Source: Betaproteobacteria bacterium (GTDB taxonomy: Bacteria > Pseudomonadota > Gammaproteobacteria > Burkholderiales > SG8-39). Taken from it: a stretch of 44,706 bases of DNA. Shown piece after piece: positions 1 through 7,511 of the stretch (its first letter is position 1; the number at the start of each line of letters is the position of its first letter). Location of the stretch: contig JAJDOG010000054.1 of the NCBI GenBank assembly GCA_022340285.1, forward strand, positions 1 through 44,706. The letters are read 5' to 3'. The notes under the pieces are model-generated. The model had not been told where the DNA came from. It saw nothing but the letters and a program-made list of their open reading frames with translations, and did no database searches. The position numbers were made by a program, and so were the translations under genes.

Positions 1-1
1 C

Positions 2-3000
2 GCGGAGTGCGGCGCGGCCCTCGCGAGCGACGCCCGCTTCTGCACCCAATGCGGCCACGCGGTCGCCGACCCGACCGCTTCGCCCGCCCCTCGGTCTTAC
101 ACACCACGGCATCTGGCGGAGCGGATCCTCACCGCCCGCACCGCGCTCGAAGGCGAGCGCAAGCAGGTCACGGTGCTCTTCGTCGACATCGTCGAATCGA
201 CGCGGCTCGCCGAGCAGCTCGGCCCCGAGGCGATGCACGAAGTCCTGGACGGGGTTCTGCGCCTTTGGGCCGATGCGGTCCACCGCTACGACGGCACGGT
301 GAACCAGTTCCTCGGCGACGGTCTGATGGCGCTTTTCGGCGCGCCCATCGCGCTCGAAGACCACGCGGTGCGCGCCGCGTATTCGGCATTCGCGATCCAG
401 GAGACCGCCGCTGGATTCAGCGCGCAGCTGCGCCGGGAACGTGGCGCCGACCTGCAGGTGCGCATCGGAATGAACACCGGACTTGTGGTCGTCGGCAAGA
501 TCGGCGACGACCTTCGCATGGACTACACCGCGGAGGGAGACACCACGCATCTCGCCGCACGCATGCAGGCAGCAGCCTCGCCCGGTGCGATCCTGGTTGC
601 GCAAGCGTCCCACCAGCTCATCGAGCCGTACGTTCGGAGTGAACCGATAGGCTCACTCTCATTGAAGGGAATCACCGCACCGGTTCCGGCGTATCGACTC
701 ACGGGTCGCCGGCGGCGTACACGATTCGAGGCGCGCGCCGAGCGGGGTCTGACGGCACTTGCGGGCCGGACGCGCGAGCTCGATCTGCTCGAGGAGCGTC
801 TTGCACGAGCGGCGCGGGGCGATGGGCAAGTCGTTAGCGTCGTCGGCGAGCCGGGTGCAGGAAAATCGCGCCTACTGCACGAGTTCAGGACTCGTATCCC
901 GCCGGGCGAAGCGGTCGTACTGGAGGGGCTTTGTGTCGGCTGGGGGCAGACGACCCCCTATCTCCCGGTGGCGGACGTCGTGCGGTCCAGCTTCCAGATC
1001 GAGGACGGCGACAACCCTCTTCAGATGGAGGAGAAGCTGCGCCAAGGTCTCGATCGACTGGGGCACGCTCCCTCCGAAGCATTGCCGTTCCTGCGTGGAC
1101 TGGTCGGCCTGCCACTCGACGAGGCGACCGGCAAGCTCGATGCGCGCGTCCGTCGGCAGAAGACCTTCGAAGCCGTTCGAGCGGTCACGATGGTTGCAAG
1201 CCAGCGCCGCCCCCACGTGATCGTCATCGAGGATCTCCACTGGATCGACACCACTTCGGAAGACTTCCTGGTGTTCTTTGTCGACAGCCTCGCCGCCATG
1301 CCGCTTCTCCTCGTCGTCACCTCGCGCCCGGGACAGGCAGCACGCTGGGGCGACCGGGCGTATTTCACCCAGATCGCACTTGACCTCCTCGACGAGCGTG
1401 AGGCCGAGGCGGTGATCGCCGATCGCCTGAAGACGGATGCGCTTCCAGCCGGGCTTGTGCCGATGGTGTACGAAAAAGCGGAAGGGAACCCGCTTTTCGT
1501 GGAGGAGATTTTGTACGCACTGCTCGATCGCGGCGCTTTGGTTCGGCGGAATGGTGCGGTGCATTGGGTCGCCGACGCCCCCGTCGAGGTGCCTGCAAGC
1601 GGACGCGACATTATCCGCGCGCGCATCGATCATCTATCGGACCCTGTAAAGCGAACCCTCCAGACGGCATCCGTGATCGGCCGTCAATTCACGCCGACGC
1701 TGCTTGGACGCGTTGCGGAAGAACCTGGCGAGCTTGGTAGCCACTTGGAAGCTCTCAAGCGCGTGGAGCTCGTTCGCGAGACGCGGTTCTTCCCCGAGAT
1801 CGAGTACGGCTTCCGCCACGCACTCATTCAGGATGTGGCCTACGAGTCGCTGCTCGAACGACGCCGGCGCGACCTGCACGCCAGCATCGGCCAGGCATTG
1901 GAGGAAGCCGGGGGCGGCGAGCATTTCGAGCAACTGGACGTGCTTGCCCATCATTTCGCCCGCAGCGATCGACGCGACAAGGCGCTCGAGTACCTCACCA
2001 AAGCTGCCGATCGCGCGTTGGCAGCTGGCGCTAACAAAGACGCGGTCACACGGTACGAGCAGGCGCTGAAACTGGCCGATCGCGACGACACGGCCCGTCG
2101 CGCGTCACTCCTGCATAAACTGGCCGAGGCAAATGTGAGGCTTCCCGATCCCGTTGCGAGCCGCCAGGCAGCCGAGGATGCACTCGCCCTCTACGAGGAA
2201 TCGGGCGACAAGCCGAATACGATCGCAATGCACCTGCACATGAACCACCTGTTCACCCAGTACTGGGACGGAGCGCAAGAGTTTCGCGCCCTTCAGCATG
2301 TTGAGGCGATCGTCAAACTGGTGGAGAACGATCCCGACAGCGTCGAGAAGGCCCTGGTCCACCAGCGCGTAGCGCACCAGAATCTACATGCCGGTCGTCC
2401 CGCGGAAACGCTGCGCTGGGCGCGCAAGGCTGTCGAAATACTGAAACGGCTCGGTATTCCGATGGGAACTTCGTTTGGAACGGCCCTGACTTACGTCGGA
2501 AAGATCGACGAAGGCGTGAAGTACGCGGAGAGCGTGTGGCCGGGAGCCTTGAACGCCGGCCACCCGATGATCGTGGCGATCTTTGGGCATGACCTCGTGC
2601 TGACGCTTACCTTGTCTCGCCACATTGCGAAAGCTGTGGAATGGGGAGAGCGTGTGCTGACGGAATTGGTCAAGCTCATCGAGCCAGGCCATTTCTTTGA
2701 GGCGTTCCTCCGGCGGCCGCTGACGCTCGCGTACACGTTGTGCGGCGACAAGGAGCGCGCCGAGGAGTGTGCACAGATAGTCGTCGATATCGAGCGGCGC
2801 ACCCACTGGGGTTGCATCTACGAAGACGCGGCTGCTGTGGGTCTGCATCGCTTTCGTTGCGGAGACTGGGACGCCGCGCGGCAGGCTCTCGAGGCGGAGC
2901 TCGCGGTGCACGAAAACCGCTACACGCTCACGGCGGTCGCGGGTTGCTCGCTTGGGCTGGGCGCCGTGCTATCGAGCATTGGCGAAGTCGAATTGGCCGA

Positions 3001-3418
3001 AAAGCACCTGCAGCGAGCATTGGACATCAGCCATGCTGGCGGCAACGTGCTCGACGAGCTGTGGGTACTGCCAGTCCTCGCAGAATTGCAGCTACGCACC
3101 GGCGCGCCCGACCAGGCTGCCGAGACGGTGCGCCGCGCATTCGAGCTGATCGACCCGGACCGAAACTGGTACGGGCTGCCGGCGCCGCTCTATCTCGCGC
3201 GCGGGCGCGTCGCGCAGGCGCGCGGCGAGCTTCAAGACGCGGCGGACTGCTATCGACAGGCAGTGGAAATCAACCGGAAATGGCAATTGCCTTGGGACGA
3301 GGCGAAGGCGCTCGAAGCCTGGGGCGCCGTCCCGGGCAATGAGCGGCGGCGCAGCGAAGCCCTCGAGATCTTCTTGCGATTGGGCGCGGTCCGGGAGATC
3401 GAACGGCTGCGTCACTAG
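2..3418 (+). CDS. Zinc-ribbon / class III adenylate-guanylate cyclase / AAA-type ATPase / TPR protein (5' partial)
   Basis: The reading frame is already open at base 2, so the start lies outside the window; 1138 residues are visible. A short zinc ribbon comes first (ECGAAL...RFCTQCGHAV, residues 2-21). A class III nucleotide cyclase domain follows (about 52-230), with metal-binding Asp62 (FVDIVEST) and Asp106 (FLGDGLMALFG). A P-loop ATPase comes next, Walker A GEPGAGKS at 282-289 and Walker B IVIED at 407-411. The C-terminal 500 residues are helical TPR-like repeats. This architecture is known for cytoplasmic signalling proteins that may make cAMP. The motif that normally reads N-x3-R near the end of the cyclase domain is HLAAR here (His183, Arg187), so the catalytic Asn is replaced and activity is doubtful. 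A GTG at 173 would cut into the first cyclase strand and is not the real start. Family is secure; substrate and output are inferred. Confidence 0.93.
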   Translation, partial: AECGAALASDARFCTQCGHAVADPTASPAPRSYTPRHLAERILTARTALEGERKQVTVLFVDIVESTRLAEQLGPEAMHEVLDGVLRLWADAVHRYDGTVNQFLGDGLMALFGAPIALEDHAVRAAYSAFAIQETAAGFSAQLRRERGADLQVRIGMNTGLVVVGKIGDDLRMDYTAEGDTTHLAARMQAAASPGAILVAQASHQLIEPYVRSEPIGSLSLKGITAPVPAYRLTGRRRRTRFEARAERGLTALAGRTRELDLLEERLARAARGDGQVVSVVGEPGAGKSRLLHEFRTRIPPGEAVVLEGLCVGWGQTTPYLPVADVVRSSFQIEDGDNPLQMEEKLRQGLDRLGHAPSEALPFLRGLVGLPLDEATGKLDARVRRQKTFEAVRAVTMVASQRRPHVIVIEDLHWIDTTSEDFLVFFVDSLAAMPLLLVVTSRPGQAARWGDRAYFTQIALDLLDEREAEAVIADRLKTDALPAGLVPMVYEKAEGNPLFVEEILYALLDRGALVRRNGAVHWVADAPVEVPASGRDIIRARIDHLSDPVKRTLQTASVIGRQFTPTLLGRVAEEPGELGSHLEALKRVELVRETRFFPEIEYGFRHALIQDVAYESLLERRRRDLHASIGQALEEAGGGEHFEQLDVLAHHFARSDRRDKALEYLTKAADRALAAGANKDAVTRYEQALKLADRDDTARRASLLHKLAEANVRLPDPVASRQAAEDALALYEESGDKPNTIAMHLHMNHLFTQYWDGAQEFRALQHVEAIVKLVENDPDSVEKALVHQRVAHQNLHAGRPAETLRWARKAVEILKRLGIPMGTSFGTALTYVGKIDEGVKYAESVWPGALNAGHPMIVAIFGHDLVLTLTLSRHIAKAVEWGERVLTELVKLIEPGHFFEAFLRRPLTLAYTLCGDKERAEECAQIVVDIERRTHWGCIYEDAAAVGLHRFRCGDWDAARQALEAELAVHENRYTLTAVAGCSLGLGAVLSSIGEVELAEKHLQRALDISHAGGNVLDELWVLPVLAELQLRTGAPDQAAETVRRAFELIDPDRNWYGLPAPLYLARGRVAQARGELQDAADCYRQAVEINRKWQLPWDEAKALEAWGAVPGNERRRSEALEIFLRLGAVREIERLRH

Positions 3419-3436
3419 CAATTCACGGGCTATCAC

Positions 3437-3480
3437 ACCACCCGGCTGCTTCGCAGCCACCCCTGCTCGAAGAGGAGGGG
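3437..3480. repeat. Dispersed palindromic repeat, copy 1 (half element)
   Basis: This element starts 19 bp after the stop of the cyclase gene. It holds two adjacent hairpins: GGCTGC-TTC-GCAGCC (3444-3458) and a CCCCTGCTC / GAGGAGGGG arm pair around GAA (3460-3480, one mismatch). It corresponds to the right half of the paired element at 12819-12924. It may act as a transcription terminator between convergent genes. Confidence 0.7.
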
Positions 3481-3492
3481 AAAGCCACTCAT

Positions 3493-3897
3493 CTATTTCG
3501 CTAAGGGTGGCGGCACCATGCGCGGGCGGCGATCCTCGCCGGTCGCGACGTAGGTCAGCGTGGCCTCGGTGACCTTCACCACTTCGACGTCGGCCGGCGT
3601 ACGTTGCGCATAGACCTCGACCTTGATCGTCAGCGAGGTGTTGCCGACGCGGATCACATCGGCGTAGAACGAGAGCAGGTCGCCCATGAAGACGGGCTGC
3701 TTGAACTGGAACGCATTGACCGCGACCGTGGCGACGCGTCCGCGGGCGCGCTGGCTTGCCGCCACACCGCCCGCGATGTCCACCTGGGCCATGATCCAGC
3801 CGCCGAAGACGTCGCCGTGAATGTTGACGTCGGCGGGCATCGGCACCACCCGCAGTACGGGATCCTTGCCGGCCGGGAGTTGCGCGCCCTCGCTCAT
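3493..3897 (-). CDS. yciA: YciA-like hotdog acyl-CoA thioesterase
   Basis: This 134-residue protein is close to the usual length of YciA. It carries the family signature NIHGDVFGGWIMAQVD (about residues 25-40), which holds the catalytic Asp. These hotdog-fold cytoplasmic enzymes hydrolyse acyl-CoA to free acid and CoA. The ATG at 3897 is preferred over an upstream in-frame start because the latter would run into the fadJ-like gene. It is the last gene of the minus-strand beta-oxidation operon, 28 bp after the fadJ-like stop. A role in relieving acyl-CoA build-up or recycling CoA during beta-oxidation is inferred from position. Family assignment is firm; the exact symbol is by similarity. Confidence 0.85.
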   Translation of the reverse strand: MSEGAQLPAGKDPVLRVVPMPADVNIHGDVFGGWIMAQVDIAGGVAASQRARGRVATVAVNAFQFKQPVFMGDLLSFYADVIRVGNTSLTIKVEVYAQRTPADVEVVKVTEATLTYVATGEDRRPRMVPPPLAK

Positions 3898-3925
3898 GCG
3901 CGGATTGTAGCTGCCGCGCGTGGTA

Positions 3926-5854
3926 TCAGGCGCCGCGCTGGGCCAGGTAGTGCATTGGCCCACCGCGGAAGGGCGCAAAGCCGGTGCCGAAGATCAAGCC
4001 CGCATCCGCCAGATCGGCGTCGGCGACGATGCCTTCCTCGACGGCTTTCTTCGCTTCGGCGAGGTAGGGCTCGATTAGCCGGTTCGCGAGATCGGGCGGC
4101 ACGTCGCCGTCCGGTCCCTTCTGCGGCTTGCCTTTGACCCAACGGTAGAAACCTTCGCCGGTCTTCTTGCCGAGCTTGCCGGCGTCGACGAGCTTCGCGA
4201 GGCTCGCCGGCATCGTCGCCCCTTCGCCCGCGAGCGACTTGCCCGCTGCCGCGCAGATGTCTAGGCCGACGGTGTCCGCGAGCTCGATCGGCCCCATCGG
4301 CATGCCAAACTGCGTGGCGGCCGCGTCGATCGTCTCTTTCGCAACGCCTTCGTCGACCAGCATGAACGCCTTCAGGAGATAAGGGCCCAGCACACGGTTC
4401 ACCAGGAAGCCGGGCGAGTCCTTCACCGGGAGGGGCAGCTTGTCGATTTGCCGGGCGAACGCCGCGCCCTTTTTCGCCCATTCCGGATCGGTCGCCTCGC
4501 CGGCAACGATCTCCACGAGCTGCATCTGCGGAACCGGGTTGAAGAAATGCAGCCCGATCAGCCGTCCGGGATTCGTGAGTACCGTCCCGATGTCCGCGAG
4601 CTTCAGGCTCGAAGTGTTCGTGGCGAGGATCGCGGTCGGCTTGGCGATCTTCTCGAGCGTGCCGAACAGCTCGCGCTTGGCCTCGAGGTTCTCGAAAATC
4701 GCCTCGATGATCACGTCGGCGTGACGTGCGCCGCCGCCCGACAGATCGGGAACGAGGCGGTCCATCGCGTCGCGTGCGCGAAGCTTGTCGCGGATCCGCC
4801 GCCTGAACAGCTCCGCAGCGCGTTTCATCGCGGGGGCCAGGCGCTCGGCGCTCTGATCCTGCAACGTCACCGTCAGGCCGCGCATCGCGCAGACCGCCGC
4901 GATGTCCCCGCCCATGGTGCCCGCGCCGACCACGTGCACGCGCTTCGCCGCGAAGTCGCTCTCCTTGCCCAGAGATTTCATGCGCTCTTGCAGCCCGAAG
5001 ATGCGGATCAGGCTGCGCGTGGTCGGATGCTGCGCCAGGTAGGCGACCGAACAGGGATCGTCCGGCCGCGGCGCGAATGGATCGCCGTCGTGCTTGAGCC
5101 AGAGCTCGAGAATTGCGTACGGCGCGGGATAGTGCTCGCGCTGTGCCTTCTTCCGCAGCTGGCGCAGGGCAAGCTTTGCGACCAGTGGCTTCAGCTGACC
5201 GTTGAGGAGTCGATCCTTCAGCGGGAGTGCTTGCGGCCTCGGCGCGTCGAGCACCATGATGCGCGCCGTGTTGTCCATGACGCGCACCGGGACGCTCGCA
5301 TCCACCAGTCCGATCCGCTTGGCGCGACGCGCGTCCACCGACCGGCCCGTCATCATCATGTCGAGCGCCGTGGTCGGCCCGACCACCTTCGGCAGCCGCA
5401 TCACGCCGCCCCAGCCCGGGAGAATGCCGAGCATCACCTCGGGCAGCGCAAAGCGCGTGCCCGGCTCGTCGACGGCCACCCGATAGCGGCAGGCGAGCGC
5501 GAGCTCGAGCCCGCCGCCCATGCAGAAGCCGCGCACCAGCGCGAGGGTCGGGAAGGAGAGAGTAGCGAGTTTGTTGAACGCGTCCCAGCCGCGGCGCACG
5601 ATCGCGAGCGCGTCGTCCGTCGTCTCGATGCGCGTGAACTCGTCGACATCGGCGCCAGCGATGAACCCGGATGTCTTTCCAGAGCGGATCACGAGCCCGC
5701 GCGGCTTCTTCACCGCGAGCTCGTCGAGGATCGCATTGAACTCGCCCATGACTTCGGCGGAGAACGTGTTGGTCTTGCTCTCCGCGCGGTCGAACGTCAG
5801 CCACACGATCCCGTCGCGGTCGGTGTCGACGCGGAAGTGCCTGGTGTCGCTCAT
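3926..5854 (-). CDS. fadJ: FadJ/FadB-type multifunctional enoyl-CoA hydratase / 3-hydroxyacyl-CoA dehydrogenase
   Basis: This 642-residue enzyme catalyses the second and third steps of beta-oxidation. The N-terminal crotonase domain (1-190) keeps the oxyanion-hole region (IAGAD, CMGGGLELALA) and the two catalytic glutamates Glu117 and Glu139. The NAD-binding motif VGAGTMGG is at 309-316, and the dehydrogenase catalytic His is in GLHFFNP (His436). A C-terminal 3-hydroxyacyl-CoA dehydrogenase domain follows (GFLVNRVLGPYL). ATG at 5854 is chosen because GGGGAGAAGAG lies just upstream; an earlier in-frame ATG at 5893 lacks such a site. It is somewhat shorter than the roughly 715-730 residues of E. 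coli FadJ/FadB. It follows the thiolase gene by 96 bp and precedes the thioesterase, so it is the alpha-subunit-like partner of that thiolase. Confidence 0.93.
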   Translation of the reverse strand: MSDTRHFRVDTDRDGIVWLTFDRAESKTNTFSAEVMGEFNAILDELAVKKPRGLVIRSGKTSGFIAGADVDEFTRIETTDDALAIVRRGWDAFNKLATLSFPTLALVRGFCMGGGLELALACRYRVAVDEPGTRFALPEVMLGILPGWGGVMRLPKVVGPTTALDMMMTGRSVDARRAKRIGLVDASVPVRVMDNTARIMVLDAPRPQALPLKDRLLNGQLKPLVAKLALRQLRKKAQREHYPAPYAILELWLKHDGDPFAPRPDDPCSVAYLAQHPTTRSLIRIFGLQERMKSLGKESDFAAKRVHVVGAGTMGGDIAAVCAMRGLTVTLQDQSAERLAPAMKRAAELFRRRIRDKLRARDAMDRLVPDLSGGGARHADVIIEAIFENLEAKRELFGTLEKIAKPTAILATNTSSLKLADIGTVLTNPGRLIGLHFFNPVPQMQLVEIVAGEATDPEWAKKGAAFARQIDKLPLPVKDSPGFLVNRVLGPYLLKAFMLVDEGVAKETIDAAATQFGMPMGPIELADTVGLDICAAAGKSLAGEGATMPASLAKLVDAGKLGKKTGEGFYRWVKGKPQKGPDGDVPPDLANRLIEPYLAEAKKAVEEGIVADADLADAGLIFGTGFAPFRGGPMHYLAQRGA

Positions 5855-5950
5855 CGACTCTTCTCCCCGAAAAACCCCGTCCATCGCTTTCATCGCTTGG
5901 CACCTCTAGCAGTCGTTGAAGAACTGCAAACGTGCGAGGGGGATGTCCAG

Positions 5951-7234
5951 CTACACTGTTTCCACCAGCATTGCGCCGCCCTGGCCGCCGCCGATGCAGA
6001 TCGAGGCGATGCCGCGCTTGCCGTTGCTTCTCTTCAGCACGTGCAGCAGATGAAGCACGATGCGCGCGCCGGAGGCACCGACGGGGTGGCCGAGCGCGAT
6101 GGCGCCACCGTCCATGTTCAGCTTTTCCATCTCGAGCTCGCCCGCCGCGGCCTCGAGACCGAGTTGTGTACGGCAATACTCGTCGCTCTTCCACGCTTCG
6201 ATGCATGCGAGCACCTGAGCGGCGAAGGCTTCGTTGATTTCCCAGGCATCGAGATCGTTCAGCGCGAGGCCGTGGCGCCGCATGAGCGGGGTCGCCGCGT
6301 GCACCGGTCCGAGGCCCATCTGCGCCGGATCGAGCGCCGCCCACTGCGAGTCGACCAGACGGCCGACCGGCTCCAGTCCGTGGCGCTTGAGACCTTCCTC
6401 GGTGGCGAGGATCAGCCACACGGCACCATCGGTTACCTGCGAGCTGTTGCCGGCAGTGACGGTGCCGTACTTGCGGTCGAAGAACGGCTTCAGCTTGGCG
6501 AGATTCTCGACCGAGGAGTCGCGCCGCAGCCCGTCGTCCGCTGCGTAGAGGACACCCTTGTCGTCGAAGACGGGCACGACCTCGTCCAGCCAGCCCTCGT
6601 CCTGGGCTCGCGCGACGCGCTGATGGCTGCGTACGGCGTACTCGTCCTGCTGCGTGCGCGAGATATCGAAGCGGTACGCGAGATTCTCCGCGGTCTGGCC
6701 CATCAGGAGGCCGACGTTCGGGTCGGTGAGCCCCTTCATGATCCCGATCACGGGGGCCAGATAGCCGGGTCGGAACTTCGCGAGGGCCGCCGCTTTCTGC
6801 CCGATGTTCTTGGCCGCATAGAAGCCGGAGAGCCAGAGCACCATTGCATCGGAAAAGAGGAGCGGCACCCGCGAGAGCGCATCGACGCCCCCCGCGAGCA
6901 CTAGCTCGGAGCGCCCGGACAGCATGTTCGCGACGGCGGAATCGAGGGCCTGCATGCCCGAGGCGCAATTGCGCATCACGGTCCAGCCGGGAACCTTCTC
7001 GCCGCATCCCATCCGCAATGCCACGACACGCCCGATGTTCACCTCGTCGACCGACGGCGCCGCGCATCCGAGGATCACCTCGTCCAGCTCGTCCGGCGCA
7101 AAGGGCTGACATGCCAGGAGCTGCTTGCCCGCCTGGGTGGCGAGATCGCTTGCCGAGAACGGCCCCGGACGGTTGCGAGCCTTGAGAAAAGGCGTTCTGG
7201 CGCCGTCGACGACGTAGATTGCTTTCGCGGTCAT
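5951..7234 (-). CDS. fadI: FadI-type 3-ketoacyl-CoA thiolase (acetyl-CoA C-acyltransferase)
   Basis: This 427-residue thiolase cleaves 3-ketoacyl-CoA with CoA, the last step of beta-oxidation. The nucleophile is Cys90 in RNCASGMQ. The catalytic His383 lies in GHPVGASGAR and the second cysteine, Cys413, in SICIGGGQGG. The length matches the longer FadI/trifunctional-protein beta subunit type better than FadA (about 390). ATG at 7234 is supported by AAGGAGCAGGAG immediately upstream. It sits between a small lipoprotein gene (10-bp gap) and the fadJ-like gene in one operon. Family certain; the FadI versus FadA label rests on length and gene order. Confidence 0.92.
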   Translation of the reverse strand: MTAKAIYVVDGARTPFLKARNRPGPFSASDLATQAGKQLLACQPFAPDELDEVILGCAAPSVDEVNIGRVVALRMGCGEKVPGWTVMRNCASGMQALDSAVANMLSGRSELVLAGGVDALSRVPLLFSDAMVLWLSGFYAAKNIGQKAAALAKFRPGYLAPVIGIMKGLTDPNVGLLMGQTAENLAYRFDISRTQQDEYAVRSHQRVARAQDEGWLDEVVPVFDDKGVLYAADDGLRRDSSVENLAKLKPFFDRKYGTVTAGNSSQVTDGAVWLILATEEGLKRHGLEPVGRLVDSQWAALDPAQMGLGPVHAATPLMRRHGLALNDLDAWEINEAFAAQVLACIEAWKSDEYCRTQLGLEAAAGELEMEKLNMDGGAIALGHPVGASGARIVLHLLHVLKRSNGKRGIASICIGGGQGGAMLVETV

Positions 7235-7244
7235 CTCCTGCTCC

Positions 7245-7511
7245 TTAGCACTCGCGAGAGTGATCCCATTGGGCCTTGAGGCACTTTCCCTGAGCATCCG
7301 GATCGGAGCGGGGCGTGCCGCGCTCGCACCAGTAAGTCGCCCGTTTCGCGGCGTCCAGGCACTCGGGTGAGGGGCTGTTACCCACCGGATAGCGTTTGCT
7401 GATCTCGATATCGGAGTGCGGCGACATGAGCGAGCAGCCGGACGCGCTCAGCAGGAGCGCGAGGCTTCCCGCACAGATCCGAAGGAGCCGAGGTGGCCAC
7501 GGCGCCCTCAT
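7245..7511 (-). CDS. Small cysteine-containing putative lipoprotein in the fad operon
   Basis: This 88-residue protein has a signal-peptide-like N-terminus: basic residues, then a hydrophobic core ending LLLSASGC with candidate lipidated Cys26. The lipobox is imperfect because position -3 is Ala. The mature part is about 62 residues with four further cysteines (in PECLD, WCERG, KCLKA and the final REC), suggesting two disulphides in the periplasm. Its ATG overlaps the fadE stop codon (ATGA), so translation is probably coupled to fadE, and the thiolase gene starts 10 bp after its stop. I do not recognise the family. The coupling to beta-oxidation genes is seen in the sequence; any role there is inference. 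Confidence 0.7.
   Translation of the reverse strand: MRAPWPPRLLRICAGSLALLLSASGCSLMSPHSDIEISKRYPVGNSPSPECLDAAKRATYWCERGTPRSDPDAQGKCLKAQWDHSREC

Noticed and set aside
3894-7112. A 1072-codon minus-strand open frame across the fadJ/fadI genes, plus long plus-strand frames opposite them (4448-6904) and opposite fadE (7877-9973)
   Set aside because: They are Arg/Ala/His-rich with no recognisable domain and overlap well-defined conserved enzymes. Long antisense frames are expected in GC-rich coding DNA.
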